DNA of 64,000 nucleotides from Methylobacterium sp. WSM2598 (GCF_000379105.1 NZ_KB900609.1:4928785-4992784); one strand, 5' to 3'; counted from the first letter of the stretch, positions 17,178 to 26,126 are shown. Notes: generated by a model not told the origin, from the sequence alone. Translations and numbers: made by a program.

Positions 17178-20100
17178 TCACTCACCGAGCAGCAGATCCA
17201 AATCCTCCGCCGTCATGGCGCTCGTGGGCGCGCCGTCGTGGTCGAACAGCGAATCGGCGAGCGCGCCCTTCCTCTCCTTCAGCACCTCCATCTTCTCCTC
17301 GATGGTGCGGGAGGCGACGAGCTTGTGGACGAAGACGGGCTTGTCCTGGCCGATGCGGTGGGCGCGGTCGATCGCCTGGGCCTCCACGGCCGGATTCCAC
17401 CAGGGATCGTAGAGGATCACCGTATCCGCCGCGACGAGGTTGAGCCCCGTCCCGCCCGCCTTCAGGCTGATCAGGAAGACCGGCGCCTCGCCGGCCTCGA
17501 AGCGGCGCACCACCTCGGCGCGGTCGCGGCTGCGGCCGGTGAGTTCGAGCCAGGGCGTCTTGGCGAGCGTGAGGCGCGGCTTGATCAGGTCGAGCATCGA
17601 GGTGAATTGCGAGAAGACCAGCACCCGGCGCCCCTCGGCGATCAGGGATTCCAGCAACTCGTCCAGGCGGTCGAGCTTGACCGAGCCCGCCTTCGGGGGA
17701 GGTGCGAGCTTGAGCAGGCGTGGATCGCAGCAGGCCTGCCGCAGCTTGAGCAGCGCGTCCAGGATGACGATGCGGCTGCGGGCGAATCCCTTCTCGGCGA
17801 TGGCGGCGCGCACCCGGGCATGCATGGCGAGCCGGATCGACTCGTAGAGGTCGCGCTGACCGGCCGCGAGGTCGACGCGCTCGACGATCTCGGTCTTGGG
17901 CGGCAGCTCGCCCGCCACCTCGTCCTTGGTCCGCCGCAGCAGGAAGGGCTTGAGGCGCCGCGCCAGCAGCCGGCCGCGCTCGCGGTCGCCCTGCTTCTCG
18001 ATCGGCATGCGCCACGCCCGGGTGAAGTGCCTGCGGTCGCCGAGCAGGCCCGGGCACGCGAAGGCGAAGAGCGACCACACCTCCGCGAGGGAATTCTCAA
18101 GCGGCGTCCCGGTGAGGCAGAAGCGGTGCCGCGCCCGGATCCCGTGCAGCAGCCGGGTCGTCTGCGCGTCCGGGTTCTTGATCGCCTGCGCCTCGTCGAG
18201 GAGAAGGATGTGCCACTCCTGCGCCGTCAGCACCGCGTGGTCGCGGGGGATCAGCGGATAGGTGGTGAGCACGAGGTCGTGCTCGGCCATCGCCCCGAAC
18301 TGCTCCTTGCGGTCGAGGCCGTGCAGCGTGAGCACGCGGAGGGAGGGGGCGAAGCGCTCCGTCTCGCGCCGCCAATTGCCCATCAGGCTCGTCGGCGCCA
18401 CCACCAGGGCGGGCCGGTCGAGGCGGCCCTCCGCCTTCTCGAGGGCGAGGAGCGCCAGGGCCTGGACGGTCTTGCCCAGGCCCATATCGTCCGCCAGGAC
18501 GCCGCCGAAGCCGGTCTCGCGCAGGAAGGCGAGCCAGGCGAGGCCCTGCGCCTGATAGGGCCGCAGGCTCGCCCGGAACGCCGCGGGGGGCTCCACCGGC
18601 GGGATGCCGCCGCTCGCGGAAAGCCGCCGTCCCATGGCGCGGATCGCCTCGCCGCCGCGCCAGATCACGCGCTCCCCGCCCTCCTCCTCCAGGGCCGCGA
18701 GGCCGGCCGCGTCGGCCCGCGACAGGCGAAGCCGCCCCTCGTCGTCGCGGCCGATCAGCAATCCGGCGATCGCCGCCAGGATCCCGCGCAGCCGACCCGG
18801 GGGCAGGGCCAGCATCCGCCCATCCGGAAGCGGCAGGACGAGGGCCTTCTCCCCCTCCGGGCCGTCGAGGATGGCGGGGTCGAAGCCCGGCCGCCGCAGC
18901 AGCGCGAGGATCGGCCCGACGAGGTCGATCCGCTCCCCGTCCAGCTCGACACCGAGCTGGAGTTCGAGCCAGTCGATGCCGGATCCCTCGCGGATCTCCG
19001 CGTCGAAGGCGCCGTCCGCCCGCATCAGCCGCAGGGGGAAATCGGCGGCGGTCTCGATCTCCCAGCCCTCCTCCCGCAGGCGGGGCAGGAGCCAGTATTG
19101 CGCGTCGGCCCATTGGGCCGTTCCTCCTTCGCGCACGAAGTCGCGGTCATGCGCGGCCTCGGCGGGATAGCGTTCGCAGACCGGGACGAAGTTTTCCCGG
19201 AGGAGGCGCCGGGCCGCCTCGCGCTCGGCCTCGGGATCGCGGGCCACCGCGTAGAGGCGCCCGCCGCTGAGGCGCGGCACCACGGCTCGCATCTCGCCGA
19301 GTTCCGTCCGCACCGGTCCGTACGCGAAGGCCAGCCGCGCGATGGGCACCGTCTCGTGGTCGATCATCGCGTAGGGGCCGTAGCCGATGGTCGTCCTGAT
19401 CGGGGCGGTCGTGAGGCGCAGCACCGGTCGCGGGGCGACGCGGAGGGGCTCCGCCGCGGGCGAGGGCGGCCGGTGGGCGGCGAGGTCCGGGACCTTCTCC
19501 GCCAGGACGGCGTTGAGCGCCGCCACCGCTTCCGCCGGGACCGGCGGCGCCCGGGCGAGGGCGAGGGCGAGGCGCGGGGCGAGTCCGGTCTCCACCGGCC
19601 CGATCAGGCCGGCCGCCTCGTCCACGTAGACGGGCGGCGCCGCGGCCAGCACCGCGCCGGGATCCTCGCAGGTGACCTCCGCCCGCAGGGCATCCGCCTC
19701 CTCCCGCCAGGCGATCCGCCCGGCCCGGGGCGGACCCGCCGCGAGGGCCGGCCCGTTCGGCTCCCGCCAGCGGACGCGGCCGGTGACGAGCAGGGCCGCC
19801 AGGATCTCCGCCGCATCCTCGTCGGAGAGATCGTAGGCGTAGGCCCGGCCGTAGCCGATGGAGTGGCGCTGCCGGCCGGCGAGAAGGCGGTGGATGCGCA
19901 GGTCCGAGGGGCGCAGGAACCGGGCCGGCGATGCGCCCGCCTGCAGGAGATAGGGGCTGCCGCCCTCCGAGAAGGTGCCGTCCTTGCGCAGGCGCGTCGA
20001 GATCACCTGCAGGGCGAGGCGCGGCAGGCCTTCCCCCGCCAGGAGCGAGCCGAGCACGTAGACGAGCCGCTGGTTGATGGAGCGTGGGTAATCCTCCCCG

Positions 20101-20543
20101 GCGGTGGCCTGGGCCCGGTCGAGTTGCGCGACCCACCGCGCCAGGGCCGGCGGCAGCGCCTCCGCCTGGGCCGCGGGGCGGCCCGCTCGTGCCGCGCCGC
20201 GGGCCGTCGGGGCCGGCGCGAGCAGGCGCTCCAGGCGCTGCGCGACCGGATCGCCCGGCGGCTCCGACGCCTCGTCCAGGAGCGAGAGGAGGACGGCCGC
20301 CACGTGCTTGCAATTGCGGGCGACCGGGCAGGAGCAGGTGCCTTCGATCCGCAGCCCCTTCCCCCGCTCCCGCAGATCGACGACCAGCCTGTAGGGCTCG
20401 TCGTCGCTGCCCTGGACCTCGCCGGAGATCCCGGCTCCGTTTCGGGTCGCTTCGAGAACGCGCCCCTCGCGCAGGTAGCTCTGCCCGGCGCGGGTGGCGT
20501 TGGGGCCGCAGGCCGCGACGATGTCGGATCTGCTGTAGTGCAC
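17178..20543 (-). CDS. SNF2-family helicase with N-terminal SWIM zinc finger
   Basis: This 1121-residue ATP-dependent DNA translocase of the bacterial SNF2 (HepA/RapA-related) class has a SWIM zinc finger at about 70-80 (CSC-x5-CKH), a long middle region, and the helicase core: DDMGLGKTVQ (Walker A, about 686), LLLDEAQAIKN (DEAQ box, about 783), LTGTPLENS, and the C-terminal lobe with FSQFTSML, GGTGLNLV and QAIDRAHRIGQ (about 1064). The start is taken as GTG 20543 because the domain opens with HYSRSDIVAACGP; the frame is open further upstream without gene-like sequence. The ribosome site is weak. It is a monocistronic gene on the minus strand; its job in DNA repair or transcription recycling is inferred from the family only. 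Confidence 0.9.
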   Translation of the reverse strand: MHYSRSDIVAACGPNATRAGQSYLREGRVLEATRNGAGISGEVQGSDDEPYRLVVDLRERGKGLRIEGTCSCPVARNCKHVAAVLLSLLDEASEPPGDPVAQRLERLLAPAPTARGAARAGRPAAQAEALPPALARWVAQLDRAQATAGEDYPRSINQRLVYVLGSLLAGEGLPRLALQVISTRLRKDGTFSEGGSPYLLQAGASPARFLRPSDLRIHRLLAGRQRHSIGYGRAYAYDLSDEDAAEILAALLVTGRVRWREPNGPALAAGPPRAGRIAWREEADALRAEVTCEDPGAVLAAAPPVYVDEAAGLIGPVETGLAPRLALALARAPPVPAEAVAALNAVLAEKVPDLAAHRPPSPAAEPLRVAPRPVLRLTTAPIRTTIGYGPYAMIDHETVPIARLAFAYGPVRTELGEMRAVVPRLSGGRLYAVARDPEAEREAARRLLRENFVPVCERYPAEAAHDRDFVREGGTAQWADAQYWLLPRLREEGWEIETAADFPLRLMRADGAFDAEIREGSGIDWLELQLGVELDGERIDLVGPILALLRRPGFDPAILDGPEGEKALVLPLPDGRMLALPPGRLRGILAAIAGLLIGRDDEGRLRLSRADAAGLAALEEEGGERVIWRGGEAIRAMGRRLSASGGIPPVEPPAAFRASLRPYQAQGLAWLAFLRETGFGGVLADDMGLGKTVQALALLALEKAEGRLDRPALVVAPTSLMGNWRRETERFAPSLRVLTLHGLDRKEQFGAMAEHDLVLTTYPLIPRDHAVLTAQEWHILLLDEAQAIKNPDAQTTRLLHGIRARHRFCLTGTPLENSLAEVWSLFAFACPGLLGDRRHFTRAWRMPIEKQGDRERGRLLARRLKPFLLRRTKDEVAGELPPKTEIVERVDLAAGQRDLYESIRLAMHARVRAAIAEKGFARSRIVILDALLKLRQACCDPRLLKLAPPPKAGSVKLDRLDELLESLIAEGRRVLVFSQFTSMLDLIKPRLTLAKTPWLELTGRSRDRAEVVRRFEAGEAPVFLISLKAGGTGLNLVAADTVILYDPWWNPAVEAQAIDRAHRIGQDKPVFVHKLVASRTIEEKMEVLKERKGALADSLFDHDGAPTSAMTAEDLDLLLGE

Positions 20544-20686
20544 GGGCTCGGTCCGGCGGCTCCGGTGGCGGAGGTCTGCCGGAAGAGTGGGAGTGCAGGA
20601 TTCCCGCGTCCAGCCGCGATCCGCCTCCGCCCACCGCCGAGGGCGGCCGGAACGCGCGTTCCGGCCGCCCCGGTGCATCGCCCGGC

Positions 20687-20953
20687 TCAGCGGCTCGGAG
20701 TCGGGTCGCTCGGCTTCGGGACCGTCCTGCTCCCTCCGCCCGTCACGGTCCCGGTCGCGGCCGGCGCCGTCCCGGGCGCCACGCCCGCCGCCGGGGCGGC
20801 GTCGCGCCCCCCCTTCTCGGCGTTGCTCTTGACGCTGCCCGGGTTGTTCATGTTGCCCTCGGCGCTGCCCGGCGCCGCGGTCTGGGCCACCGCCACGCCG
20901 CCCAGGGCCACCATCAGGGCGCCCGCGAGCGCCATCCGCTTCGTCCGCATCAT
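20687..20953 (-). CDS. Small secreted protein of unknown function
   Basis: This 88-residue protein has a textbook signal peptide (MMRTKRMALAGALMVALGGVAVA-Q) and a low-complexity mature part rich in Ala, Gly, Pro, Asn and Thr, with NMNNPGSVKSNAEKGG in the middle. A GGAAAGG ribosome site precedes two tandem ATG codons (20953, 20950). It has no cysteines and no recognisable domain. Similar short Asn/Gly/Pro exports are common in Methylobacterium, but none has a known role to my knowledge. It lies 143 bases upstream of the helicase gene on the same strand. Confidence 0.65.
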   Translation of the reverse strand: MMRTKRMALAGALMVALGGVAVAQTAAPGSAEGNMNNPGSVKSNAEKGGRDAAPAAGVAPGTAPAATGTVTGGGSRTVPKPSDPTPSR

Positions 20954-21172
20954 CGATCCTTTCCAATTCCGTTCAGATCCTGAAACGGGTTGAGCGGCCG
21001 CAAGTTCGATCGAGATCATCATTCTTGCGCGTCCTTATTCCGTCTCGTCTGTGCTGCGGGTGCGAACGAGACTGGTTCTTCGAGGCAGGACTTGCCGTGT
21101 GCGGTGCGGCGCGGCGGGGTCCGCTGTGCCGCAGGAGCAGGCTGCAACGCTCGGGCGCCTGACGTGTTCTGG

Positions 21173-21208
21173 TGCGGCGGGCGGCCCCGGGCGGGGCCGC
21201 CCGCCGCA
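21173..21208 (+). other. Orphan 16-bp perfect hairpin upstream of the phospholipase D gene
   Basis: TGCGGCGGGCGGCCCC (21173-21188) pairs perfectly with 21193-21208 around a GGGC loop, 25 bases ahead of the PLD start codon. No rightward gene lies before it, so it is not an ordinary gene terminator. It could end a small RNA or structure the mRNA leader. The 220 bases between the divergent start at 20953 and this hairpin hold no other recognisable feature. Confidence 0.5.
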
Positions 21209-21232
21209 TCGGGGAGATTGTTGGTCGTCACG

Positions 21233-22669
21233 ATGAGAATGGATGACGCGTTGGCCGGGGCCGTCCCGGTCGCCCCGCCCCCGACCCTGTTCGTGCCGGG
21301 CCGCAATTGCTGGCGGGTGGCGCGGGCGGCCCGCGCCGCCCTGCTCGTCGACGGCGCGGATTACTTCGCGGCGCTGGAGGACGCGCTCGCGCGCGCCCGG
21401 CGCAGCATCACCCTGGTGGGCTGGGATTTCGACGGCCGCATCCGCCTGCGGGCCGACGCGCCGGAGGCGGCCTCGCCCCCGCTCGGCCCCTTCCTGCGCG
21501 CCCTCGTGGAGGCGCGGCCCGAACTGGAGCTGCGCATCCTGATCTGGAGCGTGGGCACGCTGCACGGGCCGGGCGAGGCGCTGCCGCTGCTGTTCGGGGC
21601 GGAGTGGCAGCGCCATCCCCGCATCCGGGTGCGGCTCGACACGCGCCACCCCCTCTACGCGGCCCATCATCAGAAGATCGTCTGCGTCGACGAGTGCCTC
21701 GCCTTCGTGGGCGGCATGGACCTGACCGTGCAGCGCTGGGACACGCAGGAGCACCGGGCCGAGGATCCCCGCCGGGTCGATCCGGACGGCGCCCCCTACG
21801 GGCCGGTCCACGACACCCAGATGGTGGTGGACGGGGAGGCGGCCCGCGCGGTCGGCGACCTCGTGCGCGCCCGCTGGCGCGACGCGACCGGAGAGGCGGT
21901 CGCCCCCGCCGAGGGACCGCCGCTCTGGCCGCGCGGCCTCGCCCCCGACTTCACGGACGTGCCGGTGGCGATCGCCCGGACCATGCCGCTCCTCGACGAG
22001 CAGCCCTCGGTCGAGGAGGCCGCCGCCCTCACGGCCGACCTGCTGCGCGGCGCCCGGCGCCACGTCTACATCGAGGCGCAGTACCTCACGGCGCGCTTCG
22101 TCGGCGACGTGCTGGAGGCGCAGCTGGCGCGGCCGGACGGGCCCGACGTGGTGATCGTGCTCACCCGCCGCTCGCACAACCTCACCGAGCGGGTCGCCAT
22201 GGGCGCGCCCCGCGACCGCCTGATCCGCCGCCTGCGCGCCGCCGACCGGCACGGCCGCTTCCTCCTCGCCTACCCGGCGGTGCCGGGCCCGGCGGGCGAG
22301 TGCCAGGTCCTGGTGCACTCGAAGCTGGTGATCGTGGACGACACCGCCCTGCGGGTCGGCTCCTCCAACCTCAACAACCGCTCGGTCGCGCTCGACACCG
22401 AGTGCGACCTCGCCGTCGGGGGCACCGACCCGGCGACCCGGGCCACCATCGCGGCCCTGCGCGACCGGCTGCTGGCCGAGCATCTCGGGGCCGATCCCGC
22501 CGCCGTGACGGCGGCGATCCGGGCGGAGGGGTCGCTCGTGCGGGCGGTGGAGCGGCTCAACACCGGCCCGCGGGGCCTGCGGCCCTTCGCGGTGCCGCCC
22601 GAGGAGGGCCTGATCGAGCCCCTCCTCGGCGCGGACCTCCTCGACCCGGAGCGGCCGTTCGGGAGCTGA
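21233..22669 (+). CDS. Cardiolipin synthase-like phospholipase D family protein (ClsB type)
   Basis: This 478-residue enzyme has two HKD motifs: HHQKIVCVD (with GGMD following) and HSKLVIVDD (with GSSNLNNRS following). This is the bipartite active site of cardiolipin synthases and other phosphatidyl-transferring PLDs. It has no N-terminal membrane helices, unlike ClsA, which fits the shorter ClsB (YbhO) group. Just beyond it on the opposite strand are YbhN-like and EEP-domain genes, and in E. coli ybhP (EEP), clsB and ybhN form one cluster. That shared neighbourhood supports a role in membrane phospholipid remodelling. The start may be ATG 21233 or 21239; GGGGAG lies rather far upstream. Confidence 0.85.
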   Translation: MRMDDALAGAVPVAPPPTLFVPGRNCWRVARAARAALLVDGADYFAALEDALARARRSITLVGWDFDGRIRLRADAPEAASPPLGPFLRALVEARPELELRILIWSVGTLHGPGEALPLLFGAEWQRHPRIRVRLDTRHPLYAAHHQKIVCVDECLAFVGGMDLTVQRWDTQEHRAEDPRRVDPDGAPYGPVHDTQMVVDGEAARAVGDLVRARWRDATGEAVAPAEGPPLWPRGLAPDFTDVPVAIARTMPLLDEQPSVEEAAALTADLLRGARRHVYIEAQYLTARFVGDVLEAQLARPDGPDVVIVLTRRSHNLTERVAMGAPRDRLIRRLRAADRHGRFLLAYPAVPGPAGECQVLVHSKLVIVDDTALRVGSSNLNNRSVALDTECDLAVGGTDPATRATIAALRDRLLAEHLGADPAAVTAAIRAEGSLVRAVERLNTGPRGLRPFAVPPEEGLIEPLLGADLLDPERPFGS

Positions 22670-22775
22670 GGCCGGCAGGCGCACCCGGCGCGCCCGGGGC
22701 CCTCTCCCTTCGGACGAGCCGCCCTCGGCGCGCACCCGCGTGGATGCGTCGAACTTGGCCGCGATCGCTGCCCCG

Positions 22776-22800
22776 AATTGTCCCTATAAATTGTCCCTAT
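22776..22800. repeat. Tandem 12-base direct repeat, possible operator
   Basis: AATTGTCCCTAT occurs twice with a 13-base period (22776-22787 and 22789-22800), 34 bases ahead of a 31-codon ORF. It is AT-rich in a GC-rich setting. The spacing of about one helical turn and a quarter could suit a dimeric regulator or overlapping promoter elements. Confidence 0.45.
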
Positions 22801-22833
22801 ACTTGTCAGGACAGCAGGCGTAGGCTCCGCTTC

Positions 22834-22929
22834 ATGAACAGGATCGCACCAGACACCCTCGTGCACTGGTCGGAAGTGGCGGCGCTGGCCCTGCTCGTGC
22901 TCGCCCTGGCGGTCGCCGAGGTGATCTGA
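22834..22929 (+). CDS. 31-residue single-pass membrane peptide (putative)
   Basis: The frame encodes MNRIAPDTLVHWSEV followed by about 15 hydrophobic residues (AALALLVLALAVAEVI). It lies between the PLD gene and the convergent YbhN-like gene and is preceded by the 12-base direct repeats. Its short charged N-terminus and single hydrophobic segment look like a real small membrane protein, but no clear ribosome site is visible and it could be chance. Confidence 0.4.
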   Translation: MNRIAPDTLVHWSEVAALALLVLALAVAEVI

Positions 22930-22960
22930 CCCGCTCTCCGCGCGCCCTCTGCGCGCGCCC

Positions 22961-23953
22961 TCACCGGGCGGGCGAGGCCGCCGGGCCGATCGCGTCCCGC
23001 CCGGGCGCCGGGCCGGCGCGTCCCCTTCGCCGGAACACCACCTCCGCCCCCGCGAAGACCAGGAGCCCGAGCGCCAGCGGCACCAGGAAGTACACGACGC
23101 GGAAGGCGATGAGCGGCCCGATCACGTCGGTCCCGGGCAGGAGATGCACCACCACGCTCTCGATCACCCCGACGCCGCCCGGCACGTTGGTGACGAGCAC
23201 CGCCGCGTTCGCGATCACGAAGACCGAGGCGACGCCCGGATAGGCCACGTCCGAGACCGCCGCGAGCACCTGGTGCAGGCAGGCCGAGACCAGGGCGAAG
23301 TTCACCGACCCCACCGCCACCTGGGCGAGGGCGATGCGCCAGGGCGGCACCTCGATCGACCAGCGGCGGATGGTCAGGCGCCCGAGCCGGAAGGCCGCGG
23401 CCGCGAGGTAGAGCCCGACCCCAGCCAGGCAGGCGAGCGCCGCCGCCACGATGCCGCCCCGCCCCAGACCCGTGATCTCCTGCGCGAGCCGCGGCCGCAG
23501 CAGCAGCGCCAGCGCGCCGAGCGCCATCAGCCCGAGCGCGACCGTGAGGCCGCAGAACAGGACCAGCTTGGCGCTCTCGGCCAGCGTCAGGCCGCGGCGC
23601 GCGTAGAAGCGGTAGCGGATCGCCCCGCTGCTCAGGCCGGACAGGCCGATGCTGTGGCCGACGCCGAGCGCCACGAAGGCCGCCACGCCGACGTACCGGT
23701 AGGGGAGGGGGCGCCCGATCGCCCGCAGGGCCAGCCAGTCCCCTGCCGTGAGGCAGAGGTAGCTGCCCGCCGCGAAGGCGCCCGCCCCCAGGAGTCGGGC
23801 CGCCGGGATCGCCCGCACCGCCGCGTCCAGCTCCGCGAGGCCGTAGCCCGAGAGGGTGCGGACGAGGAGGTAGGCCCCGAGCGCGACGCTGAGCGCGGTG
23901 GTGATCAGGGTCCAGCGGCGGCGGCGCCCGCTCCCCGCCCCGTGCCGCGCCAT
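22961..23953 (-). CDS. YbhN/UPF0104-family lysylphosphatidylglycerol-synthase-like membrane protein
   Basis: This 330-residue inner-membrane protein is predicted to have about eight membrane helices. It matches the flippase-like transmembrane part of MprF (LPG_synthase_TM): the segments GLSGLSSGAIRYRFYARRGL and NVPGGVGVIESVVV are characteristic. It lacks the synthase domain. Its start codon overlaps the stop of the upstream EEP gene (TGATG), so the two are coupled. Together with the PLD gene facing it, the trio corresponds to E. coli ybhP-clsB-ybhN. A role in lipid translocation or membrane homeostasis is inferred from that association. Confidence 0.85.
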   Translation of the reverse strand: MARHGAGSGRRRRWTLITTALSVALGAYLLVRTLSGYGLAELDAAVRAIPAARLLGAGAFAAGSYLCLTAGDWLALRAIGRPLPYRYVGVAAFVALGVGHSIGLSGLSSGAIRYRFYARRGLTLAESAKLVLFCGLTVALGLMALGALALLLRPRLAQEITGLGRGGIVAAALACLAGVGLYLAAAAFRLGRLTIRRWSIEVPPWRIALAQVAVGSVNFALVSACLHQVLAAVSDVAYPGVASVFVIANAAVLVTNVPGGVGVIESVVVHLLPGTDVIGPLIAFRVVYFLVPLALGLLVFAGAEVVFRRRGRAGPAPGRDAIGPAASPAR

Positions 23954-24780
23954 CACGCCACCTCCGCCCGGTCGGGGCGCGGCGCGCCCGCCGCCGGGGC
24001 GAGGTCGAGGTCGACGAGGAGCGGCAGGTGGTCCGAGGCGACCCGCGCCAACGGCCCGCGCACCACCTCGACGTGCCGCACCCGGATCCCCTCGCTGACG
24101 AAGACGTGATCGAGCCGCAGCAGCGGGAACCCGGACGGGAAGGTGCGCTGGCGGCGCGGCACGCCGGCGGCGCGCTGCGCGTCCCGGAGATGCCGGGCGA
24201 GGCGCCGGTAGGCGGCGGAGGCCGGCACGGCGTTGAGGTCCCCCACCAGCACGAGGGGCGGGCGGCAGCCCGGATCGGCCAGGAAGCGGGGCCCGAGCAG
24301 GGCCTCCGCCTGCCGGGCGCGCTCGCGGCGGCGCAGGCCCAGATGGGTGGCGATGACCTGGACCTCCGTGCCGCCGGCCTCGATCGCCGCCCAGAGCGCG
24401 CCGCGCGGCTCGAGGTGCGGGCGCCCGGCGAGGCCCGGCAGCGCCTCGGCCCGCACGAGGCGGGAGGGCAGGGCGGTGAGGATGGCGTTGCCGTACGCCT
24501 CCTCCATCACCCGCAGGGCCGCGTGGAAATGCGCCCGCATGCCGAGATGCTCCGCGATGGCGTGGGCCTGATCGATCCGCCCGGAGCGCGGGCGGCCGAC
24601 GTCGAGCTCCTGCAGCGCCACCACGTCGGGCCGGCAGGAGGCGAGGACCGCGGCGATGCGCGCGGGGGAGAGGGTCCCGTCGGTGCCGAGGCAGCGGCGG
24701 ACGTTGTAGGTGATGAGGCGCAGCACCCTTCGGGATTCCCGGATCGCTCCCCTCAACGGGGCAGCAGCGCGGCGGTTCAC
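23953..24780 (-). CDS. Endonuclease/exonuclease/phosphatase (EEP) family protein, YbhP-like
   Basis: This protein of up to 275 residues has the EEP fold motifs: LITYNVRRCLG, DVVALQELDVG (metal-binding Glu), VIATHLGL, LVLVGDLNAVP and ASDHLPLLVD (catalytic His). Members act on nucleic acids or phospholipid and inositol phosphates; this subgroup sits with cardiolipin synthase and YbhN homologues, which hints at a phospholipid-related substrate. It is translationally coupled to the YbhN gene downstream. The start is unsure: GTG 24780 is shown, but GTG 24726 directly before LRLITYN is possible. Confidence 0.85.
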   Translation of the reverse strand: MNRRAAAPLRGAIRESRRVLRLITYNVRRCLGTDGTLSPARIAAVLASCRPDVVALQELDVGRPRSGRIDQAHAIAEHLGMRAHFHAALRVMEEAYGNAILTALPSRLVRAEALPGLAGRPHLEPRGALWAAIEAGGTEVQVIATHLGLRRRERARQAEALLGPRFLADPGCRPPLVLVGDLNAVPASAAYRRLARHLRDAQRAAGVPRRQRTFPSGFPLLRLDHVFVSEGIRVRHVEVVRGPLARVASDHLPLLVDLDLAPAAGAPRPDRAEVA

Positions 24781-24831
24781 GGGCGGCCCCGCCCTCTGCT
24801 AAGCCGGAAGGCGCAACGACGGGAGGCGCGC

Positions 24832-25593
24832 ATGAAGGTTCAGGGCATCGCGGCCGTGGTCACGGGGGGCGGGTCGGGCCTCGGCGCGGCGACGGGCCGC
24901 GCCCTCGCGGCGGCGGGCGCCCGGGTCGCGCTCCTCGACCTCAACGAGGAGGCCGCGCGGGCGGTCGCGGAGGAGACCGGCGGGCTCGCCCTCGCCTGCG
25001 ACGTCTCGGATGCGGGGAGCGCCGAGGAGGCGGTGTCCCGCGCCGCCGCGGCGCACGGCCCGGCCCGCATCCTGGTCAATTGCGCGGGCGTCGCCACCGC
25101 CGGGCGGATCGTCGGTCGCGCCGGCCCCCTCGACCTGCGCGCCTTCGCCCGCGTCGTCGAGATCAACCTGATCGGCACGTTCAACCTGATGCGGCTCGTG
25201 GCGGCCGGCGCCCTGACCCTCGACCCGCTGGAGGGGGGCGAGCGCGCCGTCATCGTCTCGACCGCCTCGGTGGCGGCCTTCGAGGGCCAGGTCGGGCAGG
25301 CGGCCTACGCCTCCTCGAAGGCGGGCGTCGTCGGGCTGACCCTCCCGGCCGCCCGCGAATTCGCCCCCGCCGGCATCCGGGTCTGCGCCATCGCGCCGGG
25401 CCTGTTCGAGACGCCGATGATGAAGGGCCTGCCGCAGGAGGTGCAGGATTCCCTCGGCGCCGCGGTGCCCTTCCCGCCGCGGCTCGGCCGGCCGGAGGAA
25501 TATGCCCGCCTCGTGCTCGCGATCATCGACAATCCGATGCTCAACGGCGAGGTCATCCGCCTCGACGGGGCGCTGCGCATGCAGGCGCGCTGA
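24832..25593 (+). CDS. SDR-family dehydrogenase, 3-hydroxyacyl-CoA dehydrogenase type-2-like
   Basis: This 253-residue short-chain dehydrogenase has the NAD-binding TGGGSGLGAAT loop, an Asp (LLDLN) that prefers NAD+ over NADP+, NCAGVA, and the catalytic Ser (VSTASVAAFEGQ) with YASSK. The IAPGLFETPMMKGLP and AYASSKAGVVGLTLP stretches are those of human HSD17B10 and bacterial 3-hydroxyacyl-CoA dehydrogenases, so a role in beta-oxidation of (branched) acyl-CoA is likely. The ribosome site GGGAGG lies 6 bases ahead of the ATG. It is divergent from the EEP gene and followed after 17 bases by a phosphoesterase gene. Confidence 0.9.
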   Translation: MKVQGIAAVVTGGGSGLGAATGRALAAAGARVALLDLNEEAARAVAEETGGLALACDVSDAGSAEEAVSRAAAAHGPARILVNCAGVATAGRIVGRAGPLDLRAFARVVEINLIGTFNLMRLVAAGALTLDPLEGGERAVIVSTASVAAFEGQVGQAAYASSKAGVVGLTLPAAREFAPAGIRVCAIAPGLFETPMMKGLPQEVQDSLGAAVPFPPRLGRPEEYARLVLAIIDNPMLNGEVIRLDGALRMQAR

Positions 25594-25610
25594 GCCCGTC
25601 CCCGGATCGC

Positions 25611-26126
25611 ATGACCGTCTACTTCACGAGCGACACGCATTTCGGCGACCCGCGGGTGCTGCGCATCGACCGGCGCCCCTTCGCCGGCATCCCCGAGCAC
25701 GACGCGGCCCTGGTCGCGAACTGGAACGCGACGGTCGGGCCGGGCGACACGGTCTGGCACCTCGGCGACTTCGCCCTCGGGCCCCCGCCGGAGCGGGTCG
25801 CCGCTCTCCTGGCGGGACTCCACGGCGAGAAGCACCTGATCGTCGGCAACAACGACGGCCCGGCGACGCTCGGCGCGCCGGGCTGGGCCTCGGTCGCCCA
25901 CTACGCCGAGATCGACGAGGGCGGCCACCGCCTGGTCCTGTGCCACTACGCCTTCCGCACCTGGAACCGCATGGGGCGCGGGGTGATCGACCTGCACGGC
26001 CATTCCCACGGCCGGCTGAAGCCGATGACCCGGCAATTCGACGTCGGGGTCGACGCCTTCCCGTACCGGCCCGTGACGCTCGCCACCATCCTGGCCTCGC
26101 GCCGCCGCGCCGCCGCGCCGGCCTGA
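25611..26126 (+). CDS. Metallophosphoesterase
   Basis: This 171-residue calcineurin-like phosphoesterase has its metal ligands in order: SDTHFGD, HLGDFALG, GNND (in place of the usual GNHD), LCHYAFRTWN and HGHSHG. The size and the final RQFDVGVDAFPYRP segment are typical of stand-alone bacterial members often annotated as phosphoesterases or hydrolases without a known substrate. It lies 17 bases behind the SDR gene and probably shares its transcript. Confidence 0.85.
   Translation: MTVYFTSDTHFGDPRVLRIDRRPFAGIPEHDAALVANWNATVGPGDTVWHLGDFALGPPPERVAALLAGLHGEKHLIVGNNDGPATLGAPGWASVAHYAEIDEGGHRLVLCHYAFRTWNRMGRGVIDLHGHSHGRLKPMTRQFDVGVDAFPYRPVTLATILASRRRAAAPA

Noticed and set aside
17238..20993. 1251-codon open frame antisense to the SNF2 helicase
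   Set aside because: It is fully explained by the helicase on the other strand; no protein-like segments.
21000..21180. Possible tRNA in the region containing GTTCGATCGAGATC
   Set aside because: No cloverleaf can be drawn; acceptor and anticodon stems are missing.
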